A DNA stretch of 42,999 nt from a candidate division FCPU426 bacterium (GCA_030041545.1 JASHNQ010000024.1:1-42999), one strand, 5' to 3'; shown: positions 16,629 through 25,412, numbered from the stretch's first letter. Numbers and translations: made by a program. The notes: generated by a model from the sequence alone, not told the origin.

Positions 16629-18812
16629 ATGATCACCTATCATCCGGCTCACCGTTGCTTTTTGTTGAAAGCCCAAAACTTTTTTTACGTCCTGGGCGTT
16701 TCTCCCAACGGCGACCTCCACCATGTTTATTGGGGGAAGCCCCTTTCCCCAACCGCTTGGGGGAGGCTCTTTTCGGAATGGGAAAAAAGGGCCGTCGAAA
16801 CCGAACACCACGTCAGCCGTGAGTTCCAACGCCGCGAGTTCCCGGACTTTGGCCACAACGACTTGCGCACCCCCGCTTTCCAGCTGGAACACGCGGACGG
16901 CTACCGAATCAGCGAATTCCTCTACGATTCCTTAAAAATTCTTCCGGGGAAGCCCGATTTCGGCCCTGGGCCTTCTTCCCGGGTGGAGGAAACGGACCAT
17001 GCCCAAACCCTGAAAGTCGTCCTAAGGGACAGCCTTCATAAGCTGGAATTGGATCTTTATTACACCCTCTATCCCGAACGGGACATCCTCGTCCGCCGGA
17101 CGATCCTCCGGAACCGCGGCTCCAAACCCGTCTCTATCCTCAAACTCTCCAGCGCCAGCCTGGATCTCCCGCCCGCACAATGGCATTTGGTGCGTTTCCC
17201 AGGCCGATGGGCCAATGAGCGCCAGTGGAGGGAAGGCCCTCTCCAGGAAGGCACCCTGCGCCTGGAAAGCCGCCGTGGCATTTCCTCCCACGAAATGAAC
17301 CCTTTCGCCATGGTCACCCGGGGCCCAGCGGACGAGGAAAAGGGCGAAGTTTACGGCTTTGTCCTGGCCACCAGTGGCAATTGGCTGATTGAAACCGAGC
17401 TTTTCCGCGACCAATCCTTGCGGATCAACGCAGGCTTGAACGATTTCAATTTCAAGTGGCGCCTCGAACCTGGCAAAGCCTTTATTTCCCCCGAATGCGT
17501 CCTGGCCTACTCTTCCCAGGGATTCACGGGCCTCAGCCTGGCTTATCACCGTTTCATCCGCGAGAGGGTCGTCGGGGGCTTTTGGCAAAACCGGCCCCGG
17601 CCCATGCTCCTCAACAACTGGGAAGCGACTTATTTTAAGTTCAACCACGAAAAGCTGCTCCGTATCGCTAGGGCCGGCAAGGAGGCGGGCCTGGAACTTT
17701 TCGTCCTGGACGACGGCTGGTTCGGTAAAAGGAACGACGATACGACCTCCTTGGGCGACTGGTTCGTGGACCGCCGGAAACTGCCCCAGGGCTTAAGGGG
17801 CCTTTCGGACGACATCCACGGCCTGGGGCTGAAGTTCGGGCTCTGGATCGAACCCGAAATGATCTCGCCCAAAAGCCTTTTGTACCAAAAGCACCCCGAT
17901 TGGTGCCTTCATGTGCCGAAACGCCGGCGCCGCATGGCCCGCAGCCAGTTGGTGCTGGACATGAGCCGCCCCGAAGTCCGGGACTACCTTTTCGAGGCCA
18001 TCGGTGGGGCGCTGGAGGAAGGCCGGGTGGATTACGTGAAATGGGACATGAACCGGTCCCTTTCCGAGGTGGGCAACGAAATCCTCCCTCCCGGCCGCCA
18101 GGGGGAGCTTTACTTCCGTTATTTAATGGGAGTCTATGACCTGATGGACCGGCTCAACCGCCGCTTCCCCCAGGTACTCTTCGAGGGTTGTTCGGGCGGC
18201 GGGGCGCGCTTCGACCTGGGCATCCTGCATTACCACCCCCAAATCTGGGCCTCCGACAACACCGACGGCTTGGATCGCGTTTTCATCCAATATGGCACCA
18301 GCTTTGGCTATCCCCCCCTTGTCATGGGCGCCCATGTCTCCAGCGTTCCCAACCACCAAACCCACCGATCCATGCCGCTCAAATGGCGCTGCCTGGTAGC
18401 CATGTCGGGGAACTTCGGGGTGGAGGCGGACATCACGAAGTGGAAACCTTCCGAGCGTAAGGAACTCGCCGACTACATCCAGCTGTATAAGGAAATTCGT
18501 CCCATTATCCAGTTCGGGGATTTTTACCGGCTGGAAAGCCCTTACCAGTCCAACCGTGCGGCTTGGATGTTCGTTAATCCGGACCAAAAGGAAGCCTTGC
18601 TCTTCGTGTTCCAGATAAACCCGACCACCATCGGTGAAAAGGTGAAAGGGTTAAAGTTGAAAGGCCTCAATGCCTTGACGGCTTATGAAATCGAAGGCCA
18701 GAAAGTAAAATTGTCCGGAAAGAAACTCATGGAGGAAGGGTGGTTTCCAAAGGCTTTCAAGAAAAATAAAAAATCCTATCAATGTGAATTATTCAAACTC
18801 AACTCGGTTTAA
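16629..18812 (+). CDS. GH36 family alpha-galactosidase
   Basis: A 727-residue enzyme with no signal peptide, so cytoplasmic. It has an N-terminal beta-sandwich, a barrel with LLNNWEATYF, FVLDDGWFG, FGLWIEPEMIS and YVKWDMNR (nucleophile about D473), then LFEGCSGGGARFDLGIL and SDNTDGLDR (acid/base about D543), and a C-terminal sheet. These are the standard GH36 marks for hydrolysing alpha-galactosides such as raffinose or melibiose. It is the only long plus-strand gene in the first 22 kb. No ribosome site is seen, and a TAAAAT at 16615-16620 would place the transcript start at the ATG, so it may be leaderless. Its 3' end overlaps the DUF429 gene by 14 bases, tail to tail. Confidence 0.95.
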   Translation: MITYHPAHRCFLLKAQNFFYVLGVSPNGDLHHVYWGKPLSPTAWGRLFSEWEKRAVETEHHVSREFQRREFPDFGHNDLRTPAFQLEHADGYRISEFLYDSLKILPGKPDFGPGPSSRVEETDHAQTLKVVLRDSLHKLELDLYYTLYPERDILVRRTILRNRGSKPVSILKLSSASLDLPPAQWHLVRFPGRWANERQWREGPLQEGTLRLESRRGISSHEMNPFAMVTRGPADEEKGEVYGFVLATSGNWLIETELFRDQSLRINAGLNDFNFKWRLEPGKAFISPECVLAYSSQGFTGLSLAYHRFIRERVVGGFWQNRPRPMLLNNWEATYFKFNHEKLLRIARAGKEAGLELFVLDDGWFGKRNDDTTSLGDWFVDRRKLPQGLRGLSDDIHGLGLKFGLWIEPEMISPKSLLYQKHPDWCLHVPKRRRRMARSQLVLDMSRPEVRDYLFEAIGGALEEGRVDYVKWDMNRSLSEVGNEILPPGRQGELYFRYLMGVYDLMDRLNRRFPQVLFEGCSGGGARFDLGILHYHPQIWASDNTDGLDRVFIQYGTSFGYPPLVMGAHVSSVPNHQTHRSMPLKWRCLVAMSGNFGVEADITKWKPSERKELADYIQLYKEIRPIIQFGDFYRLESPYQSNRAAWMFVNPDQKEALLFVFQINPTTIGEKVKGLKLKGLNALTAYEIEGQKVKLSGKKLMEEGWFPKAFKKNKKSYQCELFKLNSV

Positions 18813-19620
18813 AAACCGGGGTCCAAATCGCTGCCGTTTCGTTCCCATAGGCTTTCGTCCGGCCTGCAAGATATTCAATTCCAACCCAAGCGCATACTAA
18901 TGCGTCAATTGCATCTTCATAACGTTTAAGTTCAACAAGGCTCTCCCCTTCTTTAGGAGATAGTTCGATTCCTGAAATAATTGGCTTTAAAGCCATCAGT
19001 ATTCTTTTCCAATTTGTCAAAATATTCCGTCTCCTTTTCTTCGGGGTCTCAGCAGGCCAATATTTGGATGCTTTGGAGATTTTGTACTCAACCCTATAAG
19101 GTTCAGGATCATCTAAAAGTTTCAATAGGGCTGTGTGGGGATAAACTTCTAAAAAAACCGGGTCACTTACGGGACGCGCAGTCTTTGTAGCCAATTTAAA
19201 GCCACAATTTGAAAGCCCCTTGCTCATGATTTTCGTAATTTTTCCCGGACGTTCCGGACTAGGAGAATGGACACCACAACCATACTTCCCAAAACTTCTC
19301 GAAATTTCGTCATCGGCATTCCTGCGGCCTCGGATACCTTTGAGAGAAAGCGGCATGTCCACCGCCACAATATCCAACTTCGACCCTTTCAGCATTTTCC
19401 GGCAGGCGTTCAGAAGATCATCCACCGGCGGTTTGCCACCTACCGGTTTCGTCTCCCAATTCACGGGAACACCCCCCCGGGCAAGAGCTAAGAAAGAATC
19501 GTAACTGGGGGCGACGGCCAGGCATTTCCATTTGGAACCACGGCCTTGGACCAGGGCCACCCCGCTGGGTTGGCCTTCCGCCCATGCCGCATCAATACCT
19601 AGAACCGAAGTCAAATTCAC
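18799..19620 (-). CDS. DUF429 family protein (predicted RNase H-fold nuclease)
   Basis: A 273-residue protein from a GTG at 19620. DUF429 marks are visible: LGIDAAW at the N-terminus, IVAVDMPLSLKG, a CGVHSPSP loop, FLEVYPHTAL and YEDAIDALVCAWVG near the C-terminus. The acidic residues in these blocks fit a metal-binding site. The family is only predicted to be a nuclease. It ends inside the 3' end of the convergent GH36 gene. Confidence 0.85.
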   Translation of the reverse strand: MNLTSVLGIDAAWAEGQPSGVALVQGRGSKWKCLAVAPSYDSFLALARGGVPVNWETKPVGGKPPVDDLLNACRKMLKGSKLDIVAVDMPLSLKGIRGRRNADDEISRSFGKYGCGVHSPSPERPGKITKIMSKGLSNCGFKLATKTARPVSDPVFLEVYPHTALLKLLDDPEPYRVEYKISKASKYWPAETPKKRRRNILTNWKRILMALKPIISGIELSPKEGESLVELKRYEDAIDALVCAWVGIEYLAGRTKAYGNETAAIWTPVFKPS

Positions 19621-19650
19621 TTTCCCTTTGAGTTTTGAGGCACGGCCGAT

Positions 19651-20088
19651 TTACTCATATCCCCAAAGCCATTTCACTTTGATGTTTGCCGATTCCCCTA
19701 TTTGGCCTTGGACACGATCCGCCGTCAAAAGGGGGAATTCCGTCATCTTGGCGAGTTGGACGTAAAGGGCGTCATAGACGGTAGCTTTCCGAATTCCGTT
19801 TTGGCGGGCCACCATCGCCATCTTCATGGCTTGAGCGATGAATTCCGGCTGTGAAGGAGCCCGGTCGGAAAATTGGGTGGCGGCCAGGAGGAACCACTCG
19901 ACTCCCTTGGTTTGCTCCTGCGCGAATCGATTGGCCAGTTCGTAAAGGGCATACTCAGGAATAAGGACGCTCACTTCACCTTTTTTAAACCTGTCGAGTA
20001 AAAGATTCGCTTGTCTCCAATGGGGTTCTTCCCTGCCAAGGTACCACTTGAGAAGGATCGAGGCATCCACCACGAAAGTAGAATCCAT
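19651..20088 (-). CDS. vapC: PIN-domain toxin VapC (first pair)
   Basis: About 145 residues. The PIN acidic residues are seen in VVDASILLKWYLG, EYALYELANRF, VYDALYVQLA and LLTADR. VapC toxins are RNases that cut tRNA or rRNA. The ATG at 20088 (or a GTG at 20091) overlaps the stop of the antitoxin gene. The pair has its own promoter and a palindromic operator upstream. Confidence 0.9.
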   Translation of the reverse strand: MDSTFVVDASILLKWYLGREEPHWRQANLLLDRFKKGEVSVLIPEYALYELANRFAQEQTKGVEWFLLAATQFSDRAPSQPEFIAQAMKMAMVARQNGIRKATVYDALYVQLAKMTEFPLLTADRVQGQIGESANIKVKWLWGYE

Positions 20089-20351
20089 CACTTCCGGCCC
20101 CGTTCCCTATCCTCCCGGATCATTTCCTCGGCCGTTTTCCCCTTACCCCAATCGGACACCCTGGCCTCTTGGATGCTGGATAGCCACTCCTCAAAACCCG
20201 GCCGTTGGGCTGGAGGGACATAAACAACGCCCGAGAACCATTGCCGCACCGCCTCCCGGACAGCCTCGGAGCGGGTCATATGTTTTTCCTTGGCTTTTTT
20301 GTCCATGCGTTTGAGCATTTCCTCGGGAAGGGAAACAAGGATTTTGGACAT
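20088..20351 (-). CDS. vapB: Ribbon-helix-helix antitoxin VapB (first pair)
   Basis: 87 residues from the ATG at 20351, with GAGG upstream; a longer start at 20363 is possible. The N-terminal strand MSKILVSLPEEMLKRMDKKA and the helix SEAVREAVRQWF form a ribbon-helix-helix DNA-binding fold. The C-terminal part (residues about 55-87) should wrap the toxin. It overlaps vapC. Confidence 0.88.
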   Translation of the reverse strand: MSKILVSLPEEMLKRMDKKAKEKHMTRSEAVREAVRQWFSGVVYVPPAQRPGFEEWLSSIQEARVSDWGKGKTAEEMIREDRERGRK

Positions 20352-20370
20352 GGAAAACCTCAAGATATCT

Positions 20371-20384
20371 TTTGGATATCCAAA
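20371..20384. promoter_or_regulatory. Palindromic operator of the first vapBC pair
   Basis: TTTGGATATCCAAA is a perfect 14-bp palindrome that touches the downstream edge of the -10 box, 20 bases before the vapB ATG. A second small palindrome, AGATATCT, follows. This fits autorepression by the VapB/VapC complex. Confidence 0.72.
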
Positions 20385-20412
20385 GAATAAGCCGGTTGCG
20401 GGGGAAAGTCAA
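20384..20412 (-). promoter_or_regulatory. Promoter of the first vapBC pair
   Basis: The reverse strand has TTGACT at 20412-20407, a 17-base spacer and TATTCT at 20389-20384. Confidence 0.7.
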
Positions 20413-20487
20413 TGCGGGATTAAGAGGCCCTGACAAAAAGACTTTTCACCATTGGTTTTACTTCGTGTGCTTCGTGGCGAGAGAGGT

Positions 20488-20551
20488 TTTGAAACAGGTG
20501 CTAGGTTTTAGGTTTTAGTTGAACTAACACCTAGGACCCAAAACCTAGCCC
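20488..20551. repeat. Period-7 hairpin element downstream of aspS
   Basis: ACAGGTGCTAGGTTTTAGG and the inverted CCTAGGACCCAAAACCTAGC face each other across a short loop. It starts next to the aspS stop codon. A single arm of the CTTCGTG type (about 20461-20485) lies beside it. Confidence 0.6.
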
Positions 20552-20552
20552 C

Positions 20553-22343
20553 TTAAATAAGGTCTTCCATCTCGATCTTGATCTTGAGTTCCTTCATCAG
20601 CTCCTCGTCGATTTCCGAGGGGGAGCCCGTCATCAGGTCCGTGGCCTTGGCGGTCTTGGGGAAGGCGATGACGTCGCGGATGTTGGGTGCGCCGGTTAAA
20701 AGCATGGCGATGCGGTCCAAACCGACGGCCATGCCCCCGTGGGGGGGGGCGCCGAAAGTAAGGGCCCTGAGCAGGAACCCAAACCGTTCTTGTGCTTTTT
20801 CCGGGGAGATATCCAGAAGCCGGAAAACCTTCGATTGAAGCGTCGAGTCATGGATTCGGATGGTGCCGCTGCCTAGTTCAAAACCGTTCAAGACCATGTC
20901 ATAAGCCCTGGCCGTGACCTTGAGGGGGTCCGAGTCCAGCAACGCCATGTCCTTTTCCCGCGGAGCCGTGAAGGGATGGTTCATGGAATACAGCCTTCCC
21001 TTTTCGTCTTTGCCAAACATGGGAAAATCGGTCACCCAGGCAAAGGCCCACTTCGGGCCTTTTTCGATCAGGCCCTTCCGGCGGGCGATTTCCACCCGCA
21101 AGGCGCCCAGGGATTCGTTGACCAAATCCACCTTGTCCGCGCCGAAAAGCAGTAAATCCCCTTCTTCGCCTTTGAGGGCGGTCAAAAGTTCTTTTTGCGC
21201 GCCATCGTTGAAATACTTGGCGATGTTGGAATCCAGCTTGCCGTCCTTCACCTTGAACCAGGCCATGCCCTTGGCCCCGTACTTGCCCACGAAGGCGGTC
21301 AGGTCGTCCATATCCTTGCGGGAAAAGTCCGCGCAACCTTTGGCGTTCAAGGCCTTCACGACGTCGCCCCGGCCCAGGACGTCCTTGAAGACCTTGAAGT
21401 CCGACTTGGCGGCGATGGCGCCAACTTCCACCAGCGGGAGATCGAAACGAAGGTCGGGCTTGTCGTTTCCGTAACGCCCGACCGCTTCCGCGTAGGTCAG
21501 GCGCGGGAAAGGGGTCTTCAGGCCCTCGCCCAAGGCCTCTTTAAAGATGGCCTTCATCAGGCCTTCCCCGACCCGGTAGATGTCCTCTTCGTCGATGAAG
21601 GACATCTCCCAGTCGATCTGGGTGAATTCAGGCTGTCGGTCGGCGCGCAGGTCCTCATCCCGGAAGCATTTGGCGACCTGGAAATACTTGTCCAGTCCCG
21701 CGATCATGCAGGTTTGTTTCAATTGTTGGGGGCTTTGGGGCAGCACGAAGAACTTCCCCGGGTTGACCCGGCTCGGAACCACGTATTCCCGGGAGCCTTC
21801 CGGCGTGTTCTTGATGAGGATGGGCGTTTCGATTTCAAGGAACCCGTCGCCGCTCATGAAATTACGGGCGGCCATGGACATCTTATGCCGGGCGATTAGC
21901 TTGCTTTTCATGTATTCCCGGCGAAGGTCGAGGTAGCGGAATTCCATCCGGGCTTCCTCGGACACTTCCACGTCGTCCTCAATGGGGAATACGGGGGTCT
22001 GGGCTTCGTTCAATACCTTCACTTCGGAGCAGCGTACTTCGATTTCGCCGGTGGCTATTTTGGGGTTGACCGTTCCCTCCGGGCGCTGGGTCACCTGCCC
22101 TTTGACGGCCAATACCCACTCGCTGCGGATGAGGTGGGACTGTTTATGGACCTTGTCGGCCAGTTGGGGATCGAACACCACCTGGGTCACGCCGTAGCGG
22201 TCGCGCAGGTCCACGAACACCAATCCGCCGTGGTCGCGGCGGTGGTGCACCCATCCCATGAGGGTGACCGTCTTGCCCACGTCGGAGGCCCGCAGGTCGC
22301 CGCATTTGTGCGTTCGTTTCCAGCCGCCCAGCATTTCAGCCAC
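20553..22343 (-). CDS. aspS: Aspartyl-tRNA synthetase
   Basis: About 596 residues from a GTG at 22343 with GGAG upstream; longer open frame upstream only reads repeat sequence. Bacterial-type class II synthetase with an OB-fold anticodon domain (VTLMGWVHHRRDHGGLVFVDLRDR), motif 2 region FRDEDLRADRQPEFTQIDWEM, a GAD insert domain and the motif 3 end GGMAVGLDRIAMLL. Its product charges tRNA-Asp (possibly tRNA-Asn too, if the cell uses the transamidation route). Length is normal. Confidence 0.97.
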   Translation of the reverse strand: MAEMLGGWKRTHKCGDLRASDVGKTVTLMGWVHHRRDHGGLVFVDLRDRYGVTQVVFDPQLADKVHKQSHLIRSEWVLAVKGQVTQRPEGTVNPKIATGEIEVRCSEVKVLNEAQTPVFPIEDDVEVSEEARMEFRYLDLRREYMKSKLIARHKMSMAARNFMSGDGFLEIETPILIKNTPEGSREYVVPSRVNPGKFFVLPQSPQQLKQTCMIAGLDKYFQVAKCFRDEDLRADRQPEFTQIDWEMSFIDEEDIYRVGEGLMKAIFKEALGEGLKTPFPRLTYAEAVGRYGNDKPDLRFDLPLVEVGAIAAKSDFKVFKDVLGRGDVVKALNAKGCADFSRKDMDDLTAFVGKYGAKGMAWFKVKDGKLDSNIAKYFNDGAQKELLTALKGEEGDLLLFGADKVDLVNESLGALRVEIARRKGLIEKGPKWAFAWVTDFPMFGKDEKGRLYSMNHPFTAPREKDMALLDSDPLKVTARAYDMVLNGFELGSGTIRIHDSTLQSKVFRLLDISPEKAQERFGFLLRALTFGAPPHGGMAVGLDRIAMLLTGAPNIRDVIAFPKTAKATDLMTGSPSEIDEELMKELKIKIEMEDLI

Positions 22344-22361
22344 AAGAATTCTCCGAAAGAA

Positions 22362-22398
22362 ATTTTTACCACCAAGGCACCAAGGGCACCAAGAAAAG
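22362..22398. repeat. Single CACCAAG-type arm upstream of aspS
   Basis: ACCACCAAGGCACCAAGGG and onward repeat the left arm of the element at 6939-7044 nearly exactly. No inverted partner is seen here. Confidence 0.65.
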
Positions 22399-22410
22399 CA
22401 TTGGGGAGAA

Positions 22411-22436
22411 ATAAAAAAGGCTCCCAAAAGGAGCCG
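22411..22436 (-). terminator. Terminator-like hairpin upstream of aspS
   Basis: On the reverse strand GGCTCC, TTTT, GGGAGCC is followed by TTTTTTATTT. It could stop transcripts arriving from hisS or act in a leader of aspS. Confidence 0.65.
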
Positions 22437-22562
22437 TATAATAACACAACGATCGTCAGGCTCAATACTTGGTCTTTACCGCGGCATCGGGCCACCCAGA
22501 CAAGTTGCCATCCACCACCCCGGGGCCTAAAATGGCGTAAATCCGAGAGGACGGCGTCATAC

Positions 22563-23042
22563 ATGGCAAACGAATTTTTCGAGAGTTTTCTCCGCGCCGC
22601 CAAAGCCTTGGAAGCCAACGACGTTGATTATGTTCTTATCGGCGGGTTCGCCGTCATCCTGCACGGACTTCCAAGACTAACCGAGGACATGGACATCTTC
22701 GTCAATCCGGAGTCAAAAAACATCGAAAAACTAAAGAAAGCATTGAACGAAGCCTTTCAAGACCCTTCCATCGGGGAAATTTCCACCGGGGACTTGGATC
22801 AGTATCCGGTTGTCCGGTATGGAACTCCGAAAGGTTTCGTCATAGATATTATCACCAGGATCGGTGAGATGTTCCGGTTCGCGGATTTGAAATGGGAAAT
22901 CCTGACCATTGAAGGTCAAAAAGTAAAAGTCGCCACACCCGAGACCTTGTTTCGGATGAAAAAAGACACCGTTCGGGAGCGGGACAAAACGGACGCCGTT
23001 TTTTTAAGGCGCCTGCTCGAGAAGAAAACCGGGGGTTCTTGA
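22563..23042 (+). CDS. Nucleotidyltransferase of the AbiEii type (probable toxin)
   Basis: 159 residues from the ATG at 22563. The nucleotidyltransferase core reads DYVLIGGFAVILHGLPRLTEDMDIFV, with a GG and a DxD pair, followed by FVIDIITRIGEMF and a helical C-terminus VATPETLFRMKKDT. Such proteins occur in toxin-antitoxin and phage defence loci. A small gene follows with a one-base overlap (TGATG). The two stand alone on the plus strand between aspS and hisS. Confidence 0.8.
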   Translation: MANEFFESFLRAAKALEANDVDYVLIGGFAVILHGLPRLTEDMDIFVNPESKNIEKLKKALNEAFQDPSIGEISTGDLDQYPVVRYGTPKGFVIDIITRIGEMFRFADLKWEILTIEGQKVKVATPETLFRMKKDTVRERDKTDAVFLRRLLEKKTGGS

Positions 23043-23242
23043 TGCCCGTTTATAAATTCAAAAGTTTCGAGGAAGCCGAACAGGCGCTTTGGAATTTTTC
23101 ACCGGATGACCGTTATTTTCACCGATTGCGAAATCTCTTCCATTTGGCCGCCCATTTCCGCCCGATTAGCTGGCGTAAAGGCGTCCGAAAGTACCGCAAC
23201 ATCGAAGAAGCCAACCAGGACTCTAATCCCATACCGGAATAA
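23042..23242 (+). CDS. Small partner protein of the nucleotidyltransferase
   Basis: 66 residues, starting MPVYKFKSFEEAEQALWNF and ending with an IEEANQDSN motif. It overlaps the stop of the nucleotidyltransferase by one base, so it is translated by coupling. I recall similar small proteins beside nucleotidyltransferase genes in other bacteria and read it as the partner (possible antitoxin), but have no direct proof. Confidence 0.7.
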   Translation: MPVYKFKSFEEAEQALWNFSPDDRYFHRLRNLFHLAAHFRPISWRKGVRKYRNIEEANQDSNPIPE

Positions 23243-23261
23243 TAAAAAGGCGTTTAAGCCA

Positions 23262-24701
23262 TTATTCCTCCACGGCCTCCGACAAACGCTTCATGATGTC
23301 GTAAAGTTCCGCCAAGGGCATTTCCCTGTCCTCGCGGGTGGAAAGCTTGCGGACTTTGTAGGATTTAATTCCGGCGGATTGAAAGTCGGTGATGGCGTAT
23401 TCGATGCCGTTCTTCTGGGCCGCCTCTAGTTGTTGGCCCAACTTCTTGTTCCCTTCCAGGGATGCTTCCACTTGGATTCCCTCAGAACGTAATTGTTCCG
23501 CCAAGGCCAGGATGTCCTTCTCGGCCTGCCCGTTATTGGCAATGAAAACCCTTGGAGAAAAAGCCTGTTGGGTGGACTTTTGTTTTTCTTGAAGGATGAG
23601 CAGGATTCTCTCGAACCCAAGTGAAATTCCAACCGCCGGTGTTCCCTTGGGTCCGCCTAATTTCTCAATCAGGCCGTCGTACCGGCCCCCACCGCCGATG
23701 GAGAAGGTGAAGCTTTGGTCCATTACGTTTATCTCAAAGACGGGGCCGGTATAATAATCAAAACCGCGCACCAATAGCGGATCAAAAACAACGTGCGCTT
23801 CAGGATTTACTTCTCGAACTTTTTGTTTGATTGAATTAATCTTTTTCCAAATCAGATCAGCCTCTTTTTCAAAATAACTATCGCTTAGTTTTCCAGCAAG
23901 AGCATCCCTAATAAAATTGAATAGTTTGTTCATTATCTCTTTTGGAATTCCATATCCTTCAATCTCTTGCCAAACTTGATGAAAAGGTTGTTTATCTAAT
24001 TTGTCGATGGCAACTAAAACACCCGGCATATGGTCAACATCAACGCCCATACCCTCCAAAAGCTTAGGAAGTAGTCCTTTATCATTAATGCGAATCTTGA
24101 ACATGCCAACATTGAGTTCCTTTAAAACCCTATCCGTGGCCAAAAGCAGTTCGACCTCATAGGCATCCGAGGCTCCGCCGATAATGTCGATGTCGCATTG
24201 GTAAAACTCGCGGTAACGGCCCTTTTGGGGCCGATCGGCCCGCCAGACGGGACCAATGTGATAACACCGAAAGGGCTTTGGTAGGTCATTTGCGTGATTG
24301 GAATAGTAGCGGGCCAGCGGGACGGTGAGGTCAAAACGGAGGCCCATATCGGATAAATCACCTGCGTTCATAATCTTACTTAGCATGAACGCTCTTTGAA
24401 CATCCGCAGAAGTAGGGTTACTTTGATTCTTGATTTCTTCTTCATAAGTTTTACGTTCTGCTATTATTCGTTCTAATTCATCACCTCTTTTTGTCACTTT
24501 AAACATCAACTTCTCGTTTTCACCCCCGCCCTTACCCTCCAACACCTCGATGTTTTCCATGACAGGCGTATCAATAGGCTGGAAGCCGTAAAGCTGGTAG
24601 TGGCGTTCAATGAGGCGGATGAGCTTTTGGCGCAGGAGGGTTTCCTGGGGAAGCCAGTCGCGCATGCCCTTGGGCGGGCCGAATTTGGTGTTATCAACCA
24701 C
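23262..24701 (-). CDS. hisS: Histidyl-tRNA synthetase
   Basis: About 479 residues from a GTG at 24701, which has GAGGAG 7 bases upstream; an ATG at 24716 is also open. Class II motifs: LRFDLTVPLARYYSNH, YREFYQCDIDIIG, LVRGFDYYTGPVFE and the glycine-rich GGGGRYDGLIEKLGG. The sequence is of the form shared with archaea, eukaryotes and some bacteria rather than the E. coli type. The parts at about 23780-24140 and 24360-24520 are clearly richer in A+T than the neighbouring genes, which hints at transfer or recombination. Its start overlaps the second vapC stop. Confidence 0.96.
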   Translation of the reverse strand: MVDNTKFGPPKGMRDWLPQETLLRQKLIRLIERHYQLYGFQPIDTPVMENIEVLEGKGGGENEKLMFKVTKRGDELERIIAERKTYEEEIKNQSNPTSADVQRAFMLSKIMNAGDLSDMGLRFDLTVPLARYYSNHANDLPKPFRCYHIGPVWRADRPQKGRYREFYQCDIDIIGGASDAYEVELLLATDRVLKELNVGMFKIRINDKGLLPKLLEGMGVDVDHMPGVLVAIDKLDKQPFHQVWQEIEGYGIPKEIMNKLFNFIRDALAGKLSDSYFEKEADLIWKKINSIKQKVREVNPEAHVVFDPLLVRGFDYYTGPVFEINVMDQSFTFSIGGGGRYDGLIEKLGGPKGTPAVGISLGFERILLILQEKQKSTQQAFSPRVFIANNGQAEKDILALAEQLRSEGIQVEASLEGNKKLGQQLEAAQKNGIEYAITDFQSAGIKSYKVRKLSTREDREMPLAELYDIMKRLSEAVEE

Positions 24702-25152
24702 GGAATGGCTCCTCATTCGATCTCAAACGGCCGTAATTGCGGACATGGCCCCCGGGCCTCATGCCCCACGCCGCCGCGAGCGGCCCATCCGACGTGAAAA
24801 GAGGGGCGTCCAAAATGCCCGCCACGTAAAGATAGGCGGCGTCATATGCCGTAATTTTTTTCTCGTCCGCCAGTTTCGCCACTTCCAGGAAATCCCCCGG
24901 TTTTAAGGCGTGGACCGAAAAATCGAGGCTCAACAGTTCCTTCAGCTGTTCCGCGGGAAAGGATTTCTTCCGCCCCCGCGAGGCGGCAAAATTGGAAAGC
25001 TCGTAAAAGAGAATTTGCGGGACCACCGCCTGGATGTTCCCGGCGATGAAATCCCTGTAGATTTCCAGGCACTCGGCGGCGAAAGGCTCCCGCTCTTGGT
25101 GGACCCACGGAATCACGACGCTGGCGTCCACCACAACCGCGTGAGGAATCAA
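24694..25152 (-). CDS. vapC: PIN-domain toxin VapC (second pair)
   Basis: 152 residues from a TTG at 25152 that overlaps the antitoxin stop (TTGA). PIN acidic residues are seen in VVVDASVVIPWVHQ, ILFYELSNF, TAYDAAYLYVA and LFTSDGPLA. An RNase toxin by family. Its stop overlaps the hisS start region. Confidence 0.88.
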   Translation of the reverse strand: MIPHAVVVDASVVIPWVHQEREPFAAECLEIYRDFIAGNIQAVVPQILFYELSNFAASRGRKKSFPAEQLKELLSLDFSVHALKPGDFLEVAKLADEKKITAYDAAYLYVAGILDAPLFTSDGPLAAAWGMRPGGHVRNYGRLRSNEEPFRG

Positions 25153-25400
25153 CGGCTATCCCGCATTTCCCGGATGATTTTGGAGGAATCAAAGGGCTCT
25201 TTCCATTCCCCACGGAGGCGGTCAATACGGCGGCCCACTTTCTCAATGCGGGCCTGCTCTTCCGGCGTGCGCCGGGGCCGGTAGTAGATTTTTCGGATGG
25301 CTTCGCGGATGAGCTCGCTGCGGGTACGGTGTTGTTCCTGGGCCGCTTCATCCACGGCTTGAAGGTATTCCTCGGGAATATTCACTAAAACCTTGGACAT
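25149..25400 (-). CDS. vapB: Ribbon-helix-helix antitoxin VapB (second pair)
   Basis: 83 residues from the ATG at 25400. MSKVLVNIPEEYLQAVDEAA and RSELIREAIRKIYY form a ribbon-helix-helix domain similar in layout to the first pair; the rest is charged and likely binds the toxin. A GGGGG site lies upstream and AT-rich palindromes precede it. Confidence 0.87.
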   Translation of the reverse strand: MSKVLVNIPEEYLQAVDEAAQEQHRTRSELIREAIRKIYYRPRRTPEEQARIEKVGRRIDRLRGEWKEPFDSSKIIREMRDSR

Positions 25401-25412
25401 GCCAATCCCCCA

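Noticed and set aside
22437-22560. T-box riboswitch upstream of aspS
   Set aside because: The reverse strand has GGGTGGCCC and CCGCGG near a terminator, but the spacing and the conserved T-box core do not fit, and I see no specifier loop.
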